Shown: in pieces, positions 1 through 8,262 of the stretch
Numbering within the stretch: position 1 is the first letter of the stretch
Layout: each line of letters starts with the position of its first letter
From: Thermoleophilia bacterium SCSIO 60948
GTDB taxonomy: Bacteria > Actinomycetota > Thermoleophilia > Solirubrobacterales > 70-9
Direction: 5' to 3'
Assembly: GCA_021496505.1 (NCBI GenBank)
Contig: CP053031.1
Coordinates: 1,604,001 to 1,668,000, forward strand
DNA length: 64,000 bases
Position numbers and translations under genes: made by a program
The notes under the pieces: model-generated
Told to the model about the DNA's origin: nothing
What the model saw: only the letters and a program-made list of their open reading frames with translations
Databases searched by the model: none

Positions 1-1
1 G

Positions 2-352
2 AGCTCGATCGAGCTGCGGGTGAACAGCATTCGAAAGCGTGGGAAGGTGATCCGTACGGTGACCAGGGTCAGCCTGGGCGCTATGCCCGCCTACTGCGCC
101 GACGGGAGCTCGTTCGACTCCCTGAACGCCGGCGCCCGCATGAACGCCAGGGTGAACCGGCGTGGCGGGTTCCAGGCCAGCGTCCACGCGGTCGACGACA
201 ACGGCTTCCGCCGGATCTTCGACGTCAAGGGGGATCTCCAGGGCCGCGAGATCGATGGAGTCGTGAGCTTCGTCGGACAGAACCCGTTGTTCGAGTCGTG
301 CGCGACGGGCGTCGTCGACTTCACGGCATTCAAGAACGGGCCGAACCGCTAG
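2..352 (+). CDS. Secreted protein paralogue, 3' part only
   Basis: The reading frame is open from the window edge, so the true start and any signal peptide lie outside. The visible part aligns with the next gene over its whole length: both have an ELR/EISF strand, an RKRGK/EKRGK turn, an FC/YC-DDG/ADGS cysteine loop, an R-L/V-NRRG-F segment and a final cysteine (SCATG versus DCSTG). Two conserved cysteines suggest a disulfide in a small extracytoplasmic beta-rich domain. I do not recognise the family. A start at 20 (GTG) would be internal to the conserved domain and is unlikely. Confidence 0.55.
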   Translation, partial: SSIELRVNSIRKRGKVIRTVTRVSLGAMPAYCADGSSFDSLNAGARMNARVNRRGGFQASVHAVDDNGFRRIFDVKGDLQGREIDGVVSFVGQNPLFESCATGVVDFTAFKNGPNR

Positions 353-359
353 GGCTGCC

Positions 360-815
360 GTGGAATCGATGAGACGCCTGACGACGATCTTCGCCCTCGC
401 CGCTTCGATGGTGCTCCTCGCAGGCGTGCCGGCAAACGCGGCGACGACGCGCTTCGAGGGTGAGGTGACGACCTCACCGGGCACGGAGATCAGCTTCAGC
501 GTCGTTGAGAAGCGGGGGAAGCGGCCGGAGATCCGCCGCATGCGGGTTTCGACCCTGACCGCCTTCTGCGACGACGGCGAGCAGACCGTCCCCGTGATCA
601 TCGGCGGGGACGGCGAGCGGTTCGCGAGGCTCAACCGTCGCGGAAGGTTCTCCAAGACACAGTCCAGCGACCGCTTCGACCTCCAAGTGGTGTCCGTGGT
701 CAATGGCCGAGTCGAGCGCCGCAAGGGTCGCGGGCTGATGTCGGTCTCGCTGCGCACCGAGGGGCTCGACTGCTCGACCGGGGTCGATCGCTGGGAGGTC
801 GACCGGGTGGGCTGA
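360..815 (+). CDS. Secreted beta-rich protein, paralogue of upstream gene
   Basis: This is a protein of about 150 residues with a typical Sec signal peptide: a charged MRR start, the hydrophobic run IFALAASMVLLAG and a probable cleavage after ANA. Start candidates are GTG at 360 or ATG at 369; the ATG gives the more usual signal peptide. The mature part repeats the pattern of the preceding gene, 7 bp upstream, including two cysteines (FCDDG and DCSTG) and the NRRG motif, so the two are tandem duplicates and probably one transcript. The function is unknown. Confidence 0.7.
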   Translation: MESMRRLTTIFALAASMVLLAGVPANAATTRFEGEVTTSPGTEISFSVVEKRGKRPEIRRMRVSTLTAFCDDGEQTVPVIIGGDGERFARLNRRGRFSKTQSSDRFDLQVVSVVNGRVERRKGRGLMSVSLRTEGLDCSTGVDRWEVDRVG

Positions 816-852
816 GGCTCGCTCGGTCCGTCTGCGCCGAGCGAGCCGGGCG

Positions 853-2169
853 CTACGCGCGGGTGAAGCGCCGGCCCGCGGTCGGTGAGGCCTCTTCGTC
901 GAGCCGCTTGGGCTCGCGCTTGACCGGCTTGAGGTAGGGCTCCCCCTCCCCCGGTCCGGTCGGATCCTCGGTCGCCTCCGCGGCGGCGGCCTCCATCGCG
1001 GCGATCCGCTCGGGCGTCAGCTCGCCGGCGTTCTCCTCTTCGATCTTCGCGAGCCAGGTGGCGCCCTCCGCGGCCTCGGAGGCGTCGACGTCGACCTTGC
1101 CGCCCTTGGCTACCGACTTGTCGATCTCCTCGAACAGCGCGTCCACGAGGCTGCCCTGCGTGATCTTCCGGATCGGCTTGCCGTGGGCGAAGATCAGGCC
1201 CTCGTTCTTGGCGCCGGTGATCCCGAAGTCGGCGTGCGAGGCCTCGCCGATCCCGTTGACCGCGCAGCCGAGGACGGCGACCTCGATCGGGTCCTCATAG
1301 GCCTCGAGGCGCTGCTCGATCTCGGCGACGACCGTGTCCATGTCGAACTGGAGCCGGCCGCAGGTCGGGCAGGCGATCAGGACGGGCCCGCGCTCGCGGA
1401 GCTTGAGGGCCTTGAGGATCTCCCAGGCGACCTTGACCTCCTCCTCGGCGTGGAAGGTCGACAGCGAGATCCGGATCGTGTCGCCGATCCCGTCGGCGAG
1501 CAGGGTGCCGAGGCCGACCGCCGACTTCAGCGACCCGGACCACTTCGTGCCCGCCTCGGTGATCCCCAGGTGGAGCGGATACGGGATCCGCTCGGCGAGC
1601 AGCCGGTTCGCGGCGATCGTGTTCGGGACGTTCGTCGACTTGATCGAGACCTTGAAGTTCTCGAAGTCGAGCGACTCCATCAGCTCGACGAATTCGACCG
1701 CCGCCGATACGAGGGCCTCGACCGGGTTCTCGCGCTCGAGCTCGTGCAGGTGCTTGGGCAGCGAGCCGGAGTTCACGCCGATTCGCATCGGCGTCATGTT
1801 CCTGTTGGCCAGCTCCGCGACCTCGGCCACCTTCTCGCGGCCGCCGATGTTGCCCGGGTTGAGGCGGATGCAGTCGGCGCCGGCCTCGATCGCCTTGAGC
1901 GCCAGCGTGTGGTTGAAGTGGATGTCGGCGATCACCGGGATCGGCGATTCCTTGACGATCGTCTTGAGGGCCTCGACGTCCTTGTCGCGTGGAACGGCGC
2001 AGCGCACCACGTCGGCTCCGGCGTCGGCGACGGCGCGAATCTGCTCCATCGTCGCCTCGACGTTCGCCGTCTCCGTCTTCGTCATGGTCTGGACCGCGAC
2101 CGGGGCGCCGCCCCCGATCGGGACGCCGCCGACCCAAATCTGTCGCTTGGAACCCATGTCTGCACTCAA
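853..2169 (-). CDS. ispG: 4-hydroxy-3-methylbut-2-en-1-yl diphosphate synthase (IspG/GcpE)
   Basis: IspG is the penultimate enzyme of the MEP isoprenoid pathway, a cytosolic [4Fe-4S] reductive dehydratase. The N-terminal TIM barrel begins with VGGVPIGGG-PVAVQTMT. The cluster-binding cysteines are visible in ACPTCGR and LGCAVNG-GE. About 60 residues after the usual end form an extra low-complexity Glu/Ala/Pro-rich tail that is not part of the core fold. The start at 2169 is TTG (MSADMGSK); an in-frame ATG at 2157 is the alternative. It is divergent from the hydrolase at 2187, with 17 bp between the start codons. Confidence 0.95.
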   Translation of the reverse strand: MSADMGSKRQIWVGGVPIGGGAPVAVQTMTKTETANVEATMEQIRAVADAGADVVRCAVPRDKDVEALKTIVKESPIPVIADIHFNHTLALKAIEAGADCIRLNPGNIGGREKVAEVAELANRNMTPMRIGVNSGSLPKHLHELERENPVEALVSAAVEFVELMESLDFENFKVSIKSTNVPNTIAANRLLAERIPYPLHLGITEAGTKWSGSLKSAVGLGTLLADGIGDTIRISLSTFHAEEEVKVAWEILKALKLRERGPVLIACPTCGRLQFDMDTVVAEIEQRLEAYEDPIEVAVLGCAVNGIGEASHADFGITGAKNEGLIFAHGKPIRKITQGSLVDALFEEIDKSVAKGGKVDVDASEAAEGATWLAKIEEENAGELTPERIAAMEAAAAEATEDPTGPGEGEPYLKPVKREPKRLDEEASPTAGRRFTRA

Positions 2170-2186
2170 GGGTAGTCTCGGCCCTC

Positions 2187-3071
2187 ATGCGTGCCGAGAT
2201 CGCCGAGGTGATCCAGATTCACAGCGCCGCAGGACGGCGATTCGACGCCGGCGGCGTTCGCAGCTTCGTGCTCGACCGCGGTGAGGGGCCGGCCGTCGTC
2301 TGCCTGCATGGCGTCCCGGCGAGCTCGTTCACCTACCGCAAGGTGATCCCCGTCCTCGCCGACGAGGGCGTGCACGGCTATGCGCTCGACTTTCCCGGGA
2401 TGGGCCTCGCCGACCGGCCGACGGAGTTCGACTACTCGCCGCGGGGGTTGACGAGCTGGCTCGGTGAGGCGATCGACGCGCTCGGGATCGAGCGCTGCCA
2501 CCTCGTCGTCCACGACATCTCGGGTCCGATCGCAGCCGAGTGGGCGATCGCGAACCCCGACCGCGTCCTCAGCTTCACGGCGCTCAACACGATGCTCGCG
2601 CCGGCGGAGTTCCAGCCGCCGTGGATGATGCGCCCCTTCGCCCGCCGCGGGCTTGGCCGAACCTGGCTTCGCGGCACGCCGCCGTTCCTGTTCGCACTGC
2701 TCTTCGGCGCGATCGGGGTCGCCGACCGCTCGGCGATCAGTCGTCGCGAGGTCCTCGCCTACCGCGAGCTGCTGACGCTCGGCGACGGTGGCCGCGCGTT
2801 CCTGCGGATCATGCGTTCGTTCGGCTACTCGCTCGAGTCCCAGGCGGCGATCGAGCGCGGCCTCGGCGCCGCCGGGTTCGGCGAACGGGTGGCCACGCGG
2901 ATCATCTGGGGCGAGCGCGACACCGCGATCGGTGCCGACCAGCTCGAGGTCGCCAAGCGCGTCCTCGGCGTGAGCGATCCGATCATGCTCGACGCGAAGC
3001 ACTTCCCCCAGGAGGATCAGTTCCGCCCGCTCGGGCAGGCGATCGCGGACCTCGCGGCGCCGCTCGGCTAG
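2187..3071 (+). CDS. Alpha/beta-fold hydrolase, haloalkane dehalogenase-like
   Basis: The length of 294 residues is typical of single-domain alpha/beta hydrolases. The oxyanion motif HGVPASSF lies at about 41-48. The nucleophile elbow reads VVHDISG with Asp110 where lipases have Ser; this is the arrangement of haloalkane dehalogenases and epoxide hydrolases. GERDTA and the late DAKHFPQED supply a candidate acid and His. I chose ATG 2187 because the frame upstream runs antisense through ispG and lacks conservation. The substrate cannot be told: dehalogenase, epoxide hydrolase or a related esterase are all possible. Confidence 0.85.
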   Translation: MRAEIAEVIQIHSAAGRRFDAGGVRSFVLDRGEGPAVVCLHGVPASSFTYRKVIPVLADEGVHGYALDFPGMGLADRPTEFDYSPRGLTSWLGEAIDALGIERCHLVVHDISGPIAAEWAIANPDRVLSFTALNTMLAPAEFQPPWMMRPFARRGLGRTWLRGTPPFLFALLFGAIGVADRSAISRREVLAYRELLTLGDGGRAFLRIMRSFGYSLESQAAIERGLGAAGFGERVATRIIWGERDTAIGADQLEVAKRVLGVSDPIMLDAKHFPQEDQFRPLGQAIADLAAPLG

Positions 3072-4027
3072 CTCGCCGGGGCGTCTCCACGGACGAGCTT
3101 CGGCTCGCCGCGCTCGGGCATCGGGATCTCGACGACGTCGAAGTCGCGCGGCGCGAGCGCACCGGGAAATTCCTCGCGGGCCTCGTCGAGCAGCGCGCCG
3201 ACGTGGATCCGGCTCGAGATGTGGACCAGCGCCAGCATCGACACGCCGGCCTCAGCGCCCAGACGCGCGGCCTGGCGCGCCGTCGAGTGCCCCGTCTGCT
3301 CCGCGCGCTCTGAGTCCTCGTCGGCGAACGTCGCGTCGTGGACGAGCAGTTCCGCGCCTTCGGCCGCGACGGCGGTCATCCGGCACGGCCGCGTGTCGCC
3401 CGTCACGACGATCCGCCGCCCGCGCCGGTCCTCGCCGACGACCTGCTCGGGCCGGACCGTCCCGTTCGAGCCCTCGACCGCCTCGCCGCGCTGGAGGCGA
3501 CCGAAGTCGGGGCCCGGTGCCACGCCGAGCCGCTGGGCCGCCTGGGGATCGAGCCGTCCCGGCCGATCGTCCTCGACGAGCGCATAACCCAGCGCCGGCG
3601 TGCGGTGGTCGACCCCGAAGGCGTAGACCTCGAAGCCTTCGCCGCGAACCGAGTCGCCATCGGCGAGCTCGATGAGATCGAGCTCGTAGGGCAGCCGGCC
3701 GAGGACGCTGCGCCGAAACGACGTGAAGAGCGCCTCGAGCCCGACGGGCCCGATCACGCGCAGCGGTCGCTCGCGGTCGTGGAGACCGTAGGTCGAGAGC
3801 AGACCGGGAACGCCGAGTACGTGGTCGGCGTGGAAGTGGGTGAGGAAGAGGTCGTCGACCTGGACGACGCCGCCGATCGCGGGGGCGCGTTGCATCTGGC
3901 GCTGCGTGCCCTCGCCGCAGTCGATCATCAGCCGGTCGCCGCCGGCGCGGATCAGGACCGAGGCCGTCGAGCGCCGAGCGCTCGGCACCGAGCCGCCGGT
4001 TCCGAGAAATGTGAGGTCGAGGTCCAT
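3068..4027 (-). CDS. rnz: Ribonuclease Z (MBL fold)
   Basis: RNase Z is the endonuclease that trims the 3' trailer of tRNA precursors lacking an encoded CCA. The metallo-beta-lactamase motif THFHADH is at residues 63-69, preceded by FLGTGGS and DCGEGTQRQ, which are characteristic of RNase Z. Later metal ligands appear in GDTRPC and in the HDATF and GHSTA segments. The length of 319 is normal. The 3' end overlaps the convergent hydrolase by 4 bp. Its presence fits the tRNA-Arg in this window, which has no encoded CCA. Confidence 0.9.
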   Translation of the reverse strand: MDLDLTFLGTGGSVPSARRSTASVLIRAGGDRLMIDCGEGTQRQMQRAPAIGGVVQVDDLFLTHFHADHVLGVPGLLSTYGLHDRERPLRVIGPVGLEALFTSFRRSVLGRLPYELDLIELADGDSVRGEGFEVYAFGVDHRTPALGYALVEDDRPGRLDPQAAQRLGVAPGPDFGRLQRGEAVEGSNGTVRPEQVVGEDRRGRRIVVTGDTRPCRMTAVAAEGAELLVHDATFADEDSERAEQTGHSTARQAARLGAEAGVSMLALVHISSRIHVGALLDEAREEFPGALAPRDFDVVEIPMPERGEPKLVRGDAPAS

Positions 4028-4060
4028 CCCGACTCCGCTCCGCCGGAGGCGATCCGAATT

Positions 4061-4088
4061 ACGCGCCCGGCAGGATTCGAACCTGCGA
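4061..4088 (-). repeat. 28-bp copy of the tRNA-Arg 3' end (possible older att scar)
   Basis: Positions 4061-4088 are identical to 13973-14000, the acceptor 3' strand and T-arm of tRNA-Arg(CCG). The similarity stops before the anticodon arm. The following 65 bases (to about 4153) show a possible variable-arm-like CCCT...AGGG stem and a partial acceptor pairing (GCGCCTG with CGGGCGC), but I could not fold a convincing anticodon arm. I therefore treat it as a tRNA fragment or decayed tRNA. It may mark the far end of an older insertion at the same tRNA. Confidence 0.5.
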
Positions 4089-4183
4089 TCCCTTGTCCCA
4101 GGGGCGCCGGAGAGGCCGCCGCGACCCGGGCACCGAGACCACCGCTCAGGCGCCTTGCGGTGCCGATCTTAGGTCGCCGGCGC

Positions 4184-4477
4184 TCACGGTCGCTTGCGAT
4201 TCATGCCCTCGACGCGGTCGGCGTAGCTCTTTCGGACCTTGGCCGCGACCCTGAAGTTCGCGAACTTGCCGCACGGCGCGACCGCCGCCTGGACGAGGCC
4301 GACGGCCCCCTGAGCGGTTCCGGCGCGAAGCTGGACGATGTGCGGCCCGACCGACGGAGGATCGCTCACCGAGAGATCACCGGCGCCGACGAGCTTCAGG
4401 GCCCGGATCGCCTCGAGCGTCCTCTCGCCCTCGAAGCTGACGTTGAACCATTGTCGAGAATCGCTGATGTAACCAAC
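4184..4477 (-). pseudogene. Probable gene remnant, 97 codons without a good start
   Basis: The minus-strand frame is open from a stop at 4478-4480 to a stop at 4184. It reads like a real protein fragment (GYISDSRQWFNVSF, then LVGAGDLS, then CGKFANFRV). It has no ATG and its only GTG is at 4369, in the middle. It sits between the tRNA fragment at 4061 and attL. I read it as the C-terminal part of a truncated gene. I do not recognise the family. Confidence 0.3.
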
Positions 4478-4562
4478 CTACTCGGGGAGGCGAAGCCCCG
4501 CGCGGACGTCCTTCGCCACTCGTTTCGCAACCCCGACTCGGAAGGAGGCCGGGACGAGCGCA

Positions 4563-4763
4563 GTGCGCTTCCGCCAGATGCGCTCGGGTAGCGCGGCTCG
4601 TACACCACCGCTGAGCAATGCGCTTCGGCTCGACAGCTACATCGAGGACGCGGATCGCGACGGCGATACCGAGCTCGCCGACTTCTTCAAGCGGGGCCAG
4701 GAGGCAAGCCGCAAGGGCGGGGAGCAGGGCAAGAAGCTGCTCGCATCGCGGTTGAGCTCCTAG
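4563..4763 (+). CDS. Small charged helical protein, possibly truncated
   Basis: The reading frame has 66 codons and the part from LRLDSYIEDAD to the end is a strongly charged helical segment (TELADFFKRGQEASRKG, KKLLASRL). It resembles small actinobacterial proteins of unknown function with repeated Glu/Lys helices. The first 20 residues do not look conserved, so the start (GTG 4563 or ATG 4578) is uncertain. It is followed by a good terminator hairpin at 4783. It may be a survivor of an older insertion between the tRNA fragment and attL. Confidence 0.45.
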   Translation: MRFRQMRSGSAARTPPLSNALRLDSYIEDADRDGDTELADFFKRGQEASRKGGEQGKKLLASRLSS

Positions 4764-4782
4764 CTGCGGCGACCGCGTTCCC

Positions 4783-4813
4783 CGAGCTCGTCACCTCGCG
4801 GGTGACGGGCTCG
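4783..4813 (+). terminator. Hairpin terminator after the small gene
   Basis: CGAGC pairs with GCTCG around an inner perfect GTCACC/GGTGAC stem with loop TCGCG. It is followed by a pyrimidine-rich TTCTCGTCTC stretch on the plus strand. It lies 20 bp after the stop codon at 4763. Confidence 0.55.
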
Positions 4814-4855
4814 TTCTCGTCTCGGGCCGGGCCGATTCGTCCGGCTCTACGAGCC

Positions 4856-4900
<45 letters not shown>

Positions 4901-5032
4901 ACTGACCGGACCTGAGGCTCCAGATGCTCACAAGCGCCTGACTCCCGCATCCTAGAGCGCCGAGCGAGCCGCAGGCCTCCGACCCACCGAGAGCCGAGAC
5001 CCCATCAGATTCGCGCTGATTCGGAAGGGTTT

Positions 5033-5046
5033 GGGCACTAGTGCCC
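5033..5046. repeat. 14-bp perfect palindrome near attL
   Basis: GGGCACTAGTGCCC is its own reverse complement and contains the stop codon of the HEPN gene. Its half-site TTGGGCAC resembles the tandem AATGGGCAC copies at 13869-13888 near the other end. It could be an integrase arm-type site or part of a terminator; there is no direct proof of either. Confidence 0.4.
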
Positions 5047-6360
5047 GTTGGCTTGCCCGGCCGCCCAGGGGACGGTCTCGGTCTCCATGTCACTTCGAGC
5101 GATCTCGAGGCGCGACCAGTACGAGCCGCGATAGCCCAGTACCCGCAGGATCAGGAGCTCGAGGTACCAGGTCCCGAGCTTCCAGGCTTCGAAGAGCTCT
5201 TCGCCGTCCGGCCACTCGGGGTCGTCGATTGACTTCGGCGGGTGGATCAGGGAATTCCTCACGTCGAAGAGAATCTCGGGTCCTCCGACGTCGCGCTTCC
5301 CAGAAGCTCGCGCACGCCGTTCCAGGGCGTCGAACCCGGCTGGGATCTCCAGCGGCAGGCCGGCCCAGCCGACGAGTAGGCGGGCAGCCGCAGCAGCCGT
5401 GATCTTCCCGATCGTCTGCTGATCCGCCAGGCCCTCGCGGCGCAGAACACCCCAGCTCAAGAGCTCGATCCCCGAACAGGCCATCGGGATCCTTACGTCT
5501 AGGACCTCGGAGCCATCGCAGAAACAGAGGACGTTGATCGCCCTCTCAACGATCAATTCCCAGCTCCGGGTGACGAGCTCCCTCTCGTATCGGGCGGCGA
5601 CCTCAGGCAAGGCCTGGGGTACAAGGTGAGGAGGGCACCAGCCCAAGGTCGTCCGGCCCGACCGTGCGCGGGGCGGCCCCCACTCCGCCCAAACGACGCG
5701 CCCCGTTACATCGAGCCCGCAAACCGGCCCGACGCCGACCTCACGATTCGCGACGAGGCTCAGGACATGGAACAGGCGGTCGGTGAGCCGATCTACCTCG
5801 TTCTCGACGACGAGCTCTGTCGGTGGAACCGCTTCGATCACCGCGCCGAAATCGCGATCGTCTAGGTACTCCTCATGCACCGTTAGGGCGAACCGCAGCT
5901 CCCAGCCATCGAGCGAGAACGCGATCTGACCCTGGCTAACGCCGGTCCTAATTCGAGCCTGAAGCGCGCCGGTCAGGTGGATCACGAAGCGCCGCGCGTC
6001 GGCGATATCGCCGGCAGCCATCGGTTCGAGCGCCCGCTCGCTCCGAAACCATCCGCGACCGCGCTCCCTCGGCGCGGCCTCGAATCGCTCCGACCCCGGA
6101 GGCTCGGGCTCGACGCCCCGCGGGACACGAATCCGGGCGAACCCGTCCTCCGTCGCAAGCATCATTGCGCCGACTGTGCTCGTAGGCCCTTCGACCTTCG
6201 CGACGAGCTCAGTCTTGGGAAAGAGCGACAGCTCGACCTGGCCCGGTACGCGCTGGGGGTTCGCCTCGTCGCCGACTTCCAGGTCTCCGACATACAGGAC
6301 GATTCGATCCTCGCCGGGCTCCCGGCGATAGATCGGATGAATGGGCGCAGGCTCCGACAC
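5038..6360 (-). CDS. HEPN-domain protein (candidate anti-phage RNase)
   Basis: The 440-residue protein has an N-terminal beta-rich part (IVLYVGDLEVG, VELSLFP) and a mostly helical C-terminal half. The latter carries DVRNSLIHP at about residue 385, an R-x4-H motif that is the catalytic signature of HEPN ribonucleases, followed by KLGTWYLELLILRVLGY. This architecture recalls ApeA-like HEPN defence proteins, a remote assignment. It is the only gene at the attL end and points toward the left boundary, a typical position for cargo. An ATG start at 6360 is used. Toxicity, partner and target are unknown. Confidence 0.7.
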   Translation of the reverse strand: MSEPAPIHPIYRREPGEDRIVLYVGDLEVGDEANPQRVPGQVELSLFPKTELVAKVEGPTSTVGAMMLATEDGFARIRVPRGVEPEPPGSERFEAAPRERGRGWFRSERALEPMAAGDIADARRFVIHLTGALQARIRTGVSQGQIAFSLDGWELRFALTVHEEYLDDRDFGAVIEAVPPTELVVENEVDRLTDRLFHVLSLVANREVGVGPVCGLDVTGRVVWAEWGPPRARSGRTTLGWCPPHLVPQALPEVAARYERELVTRSWELIVERAINVLCFCDGSEVLDVRIPMACSGIELLSWGVLRREGLADQQTIGKITAAAAARLLVGWAGLPLEIPAGFDALERRARASGKRDVGGPEILFDVRNSLIHPPKSIDDPEWPDGEELFEAWKLGTWYLELLILRVLGYRGSYWSRLEIARSDMETETVPWAAGQANGH

Positions 6361-6455
6361 CGGCTTTTCTTAGCATCGCGCCTGCAGCACCGCTGCAGTC
6401 GCCGCTTTTCTCTCCCCGATCCCGACAGGCCGTAGAAGAAGGGGCCCGATCGACC

Positions 6456-6680
6456 GTGACCCGCCCGGAATCTGCTGAATCCCGCGGGTACGCCGCCTCT
6501 GCGTGGCTGCTCGCGGCATACAGCGACCTGCAGAACCGAGGCCTGCTCGAAGGGCAGGTACGCGACTCGGCCCGCGAGACGATCCGCTTGCTCGCAGAGC
6601 AAGGCCCCGGAGATCCTGCGACGGATTGGCACGTCGAGCTCATCGACCTCTACGAGGAGCTTCTCCGCGACCCGGCGTGA
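6456..6680 (+). CDS. Small hypothetical protein of the element (74 aa)
   Basis: The start is GTG 6456, 95 bp from the divergent HEPN gene. The protein is largely helical and acidic at the end (WHVELIDLYEELLRDPA). I recognise no family. It sits upstream of the capsid gene with a 226-bp gap, so it may be the first gene of the late-like module or belong to the HEPN cargo unit. Confidence 0.5.
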   Translation: MTRPESAESRGYAASAWLLAAYSDLQNRGLLEGQVRDSARETIRLLAEQGPGDPATDWHVELIDLYEELLRDPA

Positions 6681-6906
6681 CCGGTTTCCGACCGCCGGCG
6701 GGCGTACCGTTCCTATTGCCTCTCTCGGGCGGCGCACTTCGAAGCCTGAGGTCCCTGCAGGAGCGCCGAGCAACAGGGCTGAAAGAGGCAAGTGCCAGAG
6801 GATCGCCCGAGCGAAGGGTGGAGCGGTTAGCAGTCCAGCTCCATCCAGGGCGGAGATCTTGGGCCGGACTGCGGAAAGCAGAATCCGCAACCCCTAGGAG
6901 GGCACC
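6681..6906 (+). promoter_or_regulatory. Non-coding leader of the capsid gene
   Basis: This 226-bp stretch holds no convincing ORF. It ends with a short hairpin (GCGGA 6871-6875 with TCCGC 6884-6888) and a strong Shine-Dalgarno AGGAGGG at 6897-6903, 3-4 bases before the capsid ATG. The most likely content is the promoter and 5' leader of the capsid gene. I cannot pick a -35/-10 pair with confidence. Confidence 0.35.
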
Positions 6907-8262
6907 ATGCCCACTGAGACTCCGCTGCGAAAGCTCGAGCGACTGAGGCACGAGCGCGCAGACACCCTCGACGAGCTGCGCGGCATCGCCGACACCGCAG
7001 ACCGCGAGAACCGTGACCTCTCGAGCGGTGAGAAGCGCCGCTTCGACCTCGGCGAGAAGCAATTCGAGCGCCTCGCCGGCGAGATCGAGGAGCTCGAGAA
7101 GATCCTCCCGACGACGCCGGGGATGACGAGGTCGATCGCGGGCGGACAGCCCGATGCAGGTTCGGCGCCGTCCGGAATGGCGGCGATCTCCCGCCGGGCC
7201 GGCGACGAGTCGCGCATGGTCGACTGGGCGATCTCGCGAGACGTGCCGGATCAGTCCGGTCTCTCGCAGGACGAGGTTCGCAATCTGTCGCTTGGTCGGG
7301 CCATTCGCGGAATGGTCACCGGCCGCTGGGAAGGCGCCGAGTCCGAACAGCGTGCACTGAGCGTCGGTACGGACAGTGCCGGGGGCTTCCTGACGCCCGA
7401 GGTTCTTGGCGCCAGCGTCATCGACCGGGTTCGCAACAAGGCGAAGGTCCTCCAGGCCGGAGCCCGCGTTATTCCGATGGAGTCCGACACCCACCACTTT
7501 CCGCGCCTGGCGACGGGAGTGACCGGTGGATGGAAGGCGGAGAACGCGGCGGTCACCAAGTCGAACCCGGCGTTCGAGCGGATCACGTTCGAGGCGAAGA
7601 CGCTGGCTGTCCTCGTCGAGCTCTCCTACGAGCTCTTCGACGACCTCAGCGACGAGGGCGTCGCCGTGATCGAGAACGAGCTCGTCCAGGCGCTGTCGCT
7701 CGAGGTCGACCGTGCGTCGCTCCGAGGTTCGGGATCGAGCAACCAGCCGGAGGGCATCCGCAACCAGACCGGCGTGACGCTTCAGTCGCTCGGCGCGAAC
7801 GGTGCGGTTCCGACCGCCTACGCCCCGCTCGTCGAAGCGGTCGCGGCGCTCCAGGCCGACAACGTCGAGCCGAACGCATCGATCTACTCGGCGCGAACGG
7901 CGAAGACGTTCTCAGGGATGGTCGACACGACCGGGCAGCCGCTGCGCAAGCCACCGCTGATCGAGGGGCTCCAGAATCTGGTCTCGAATCAGATCCCGGA
8001 GAACCTCACTCAGGGCTCCAACTCCGACACGTCGGAGATCTACACCGGCAAGTGGGACGACCTGCTCATCGGTGTCCGGCCACGAGTCCGGATCGAGGTC
8101 CAGCGGACCGCGAACGGTGAAGGTGGATTCCCGGTCAACGTCAAGGCCTCGAGCAGCTACGGCCTCGACACGATGACGGTCGGGCTCCTGGCGTGGATCC
8201 GTGCCGATGTTCAGCTCGCTCACCCCGAGTCGTTCGTCGTCTCAACGGGCGTCCGCGCGTGA
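6907..8262 (+). CDS. Phage major capsid protein, HK97 fold
   Basis: The 451-residue protein has the layout of the HK97 gp5 family. An N-terminal charged coiled-coil (residues 1-65, the delta or scaffold region) is followed by a flexible segment. The shell domain starts near SVGTDSAGGFLTPEV, a hallmark of the family, and continues with RVIPM, TGGWKAENAAV, LVELSYELFDD and SSNQPEGIRNQTG. A strong AGGAGGG site precedes the ATG. No prohead protease gene is adjacent, so cleavage of the delta domain would need another protease, perhaps from a helper phage. Encapsulin is excluded by size and by the delta-domain-like start. Confidence 0.95.
   Translation: MPTETPLRKLERLRHERADTLDELRGIADTADRENRDLSSGEKRRFDLGEKQFERLAGEIEELEKILPTTPGMTRSIAGGQPDAGSAPSGMAAISRRAGDESRMVDWAISRDVPDQSGLSQDEVRNLSLGRAIRGMVTGRWEGAESEQRALSVGTDSAGGFLTPEVLGASVIDRVRNKAKVLQAGARVIPMESDTHHFPRLATGVTGGWKAENAAVTKSNPAFERITFEAKTLAVLVELSYELFDDLSDEGVAVIENELVQALSLEVDRASLRGSGSSNQPEGIRNQTGVTLQSLGANGAVPTAYAPLVEAVAALQADNVEPNASIYSARTAKTFSGMVDTTGQPLRKPPLIEGLQNLVSNQIPENLTQGSNSDTSEIYTGKWDDLLIGVRPRVRIEVQRTANGEGGFPVNVKASSSYGLDTMTVGLLAWIRADVQLAHPESFVVSTGVRA

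Noticed and set aside
4061-4153. Possible complete class II tRNA on the minus strand
   Set aside because: The T-arm, an acceptor pairing and a variable-arm-like stem can be drawn, but no anticodon stem-loop folds, so I report only the 28-bp fragment.
6907-8262. Encapsulin instead of phage capsid
   Set aside because: The protein has 451 residues with a coiled-coil N-terminal region, and lies in an element with integrase and repressor. Encapsulins are about 265 residues and lack these.
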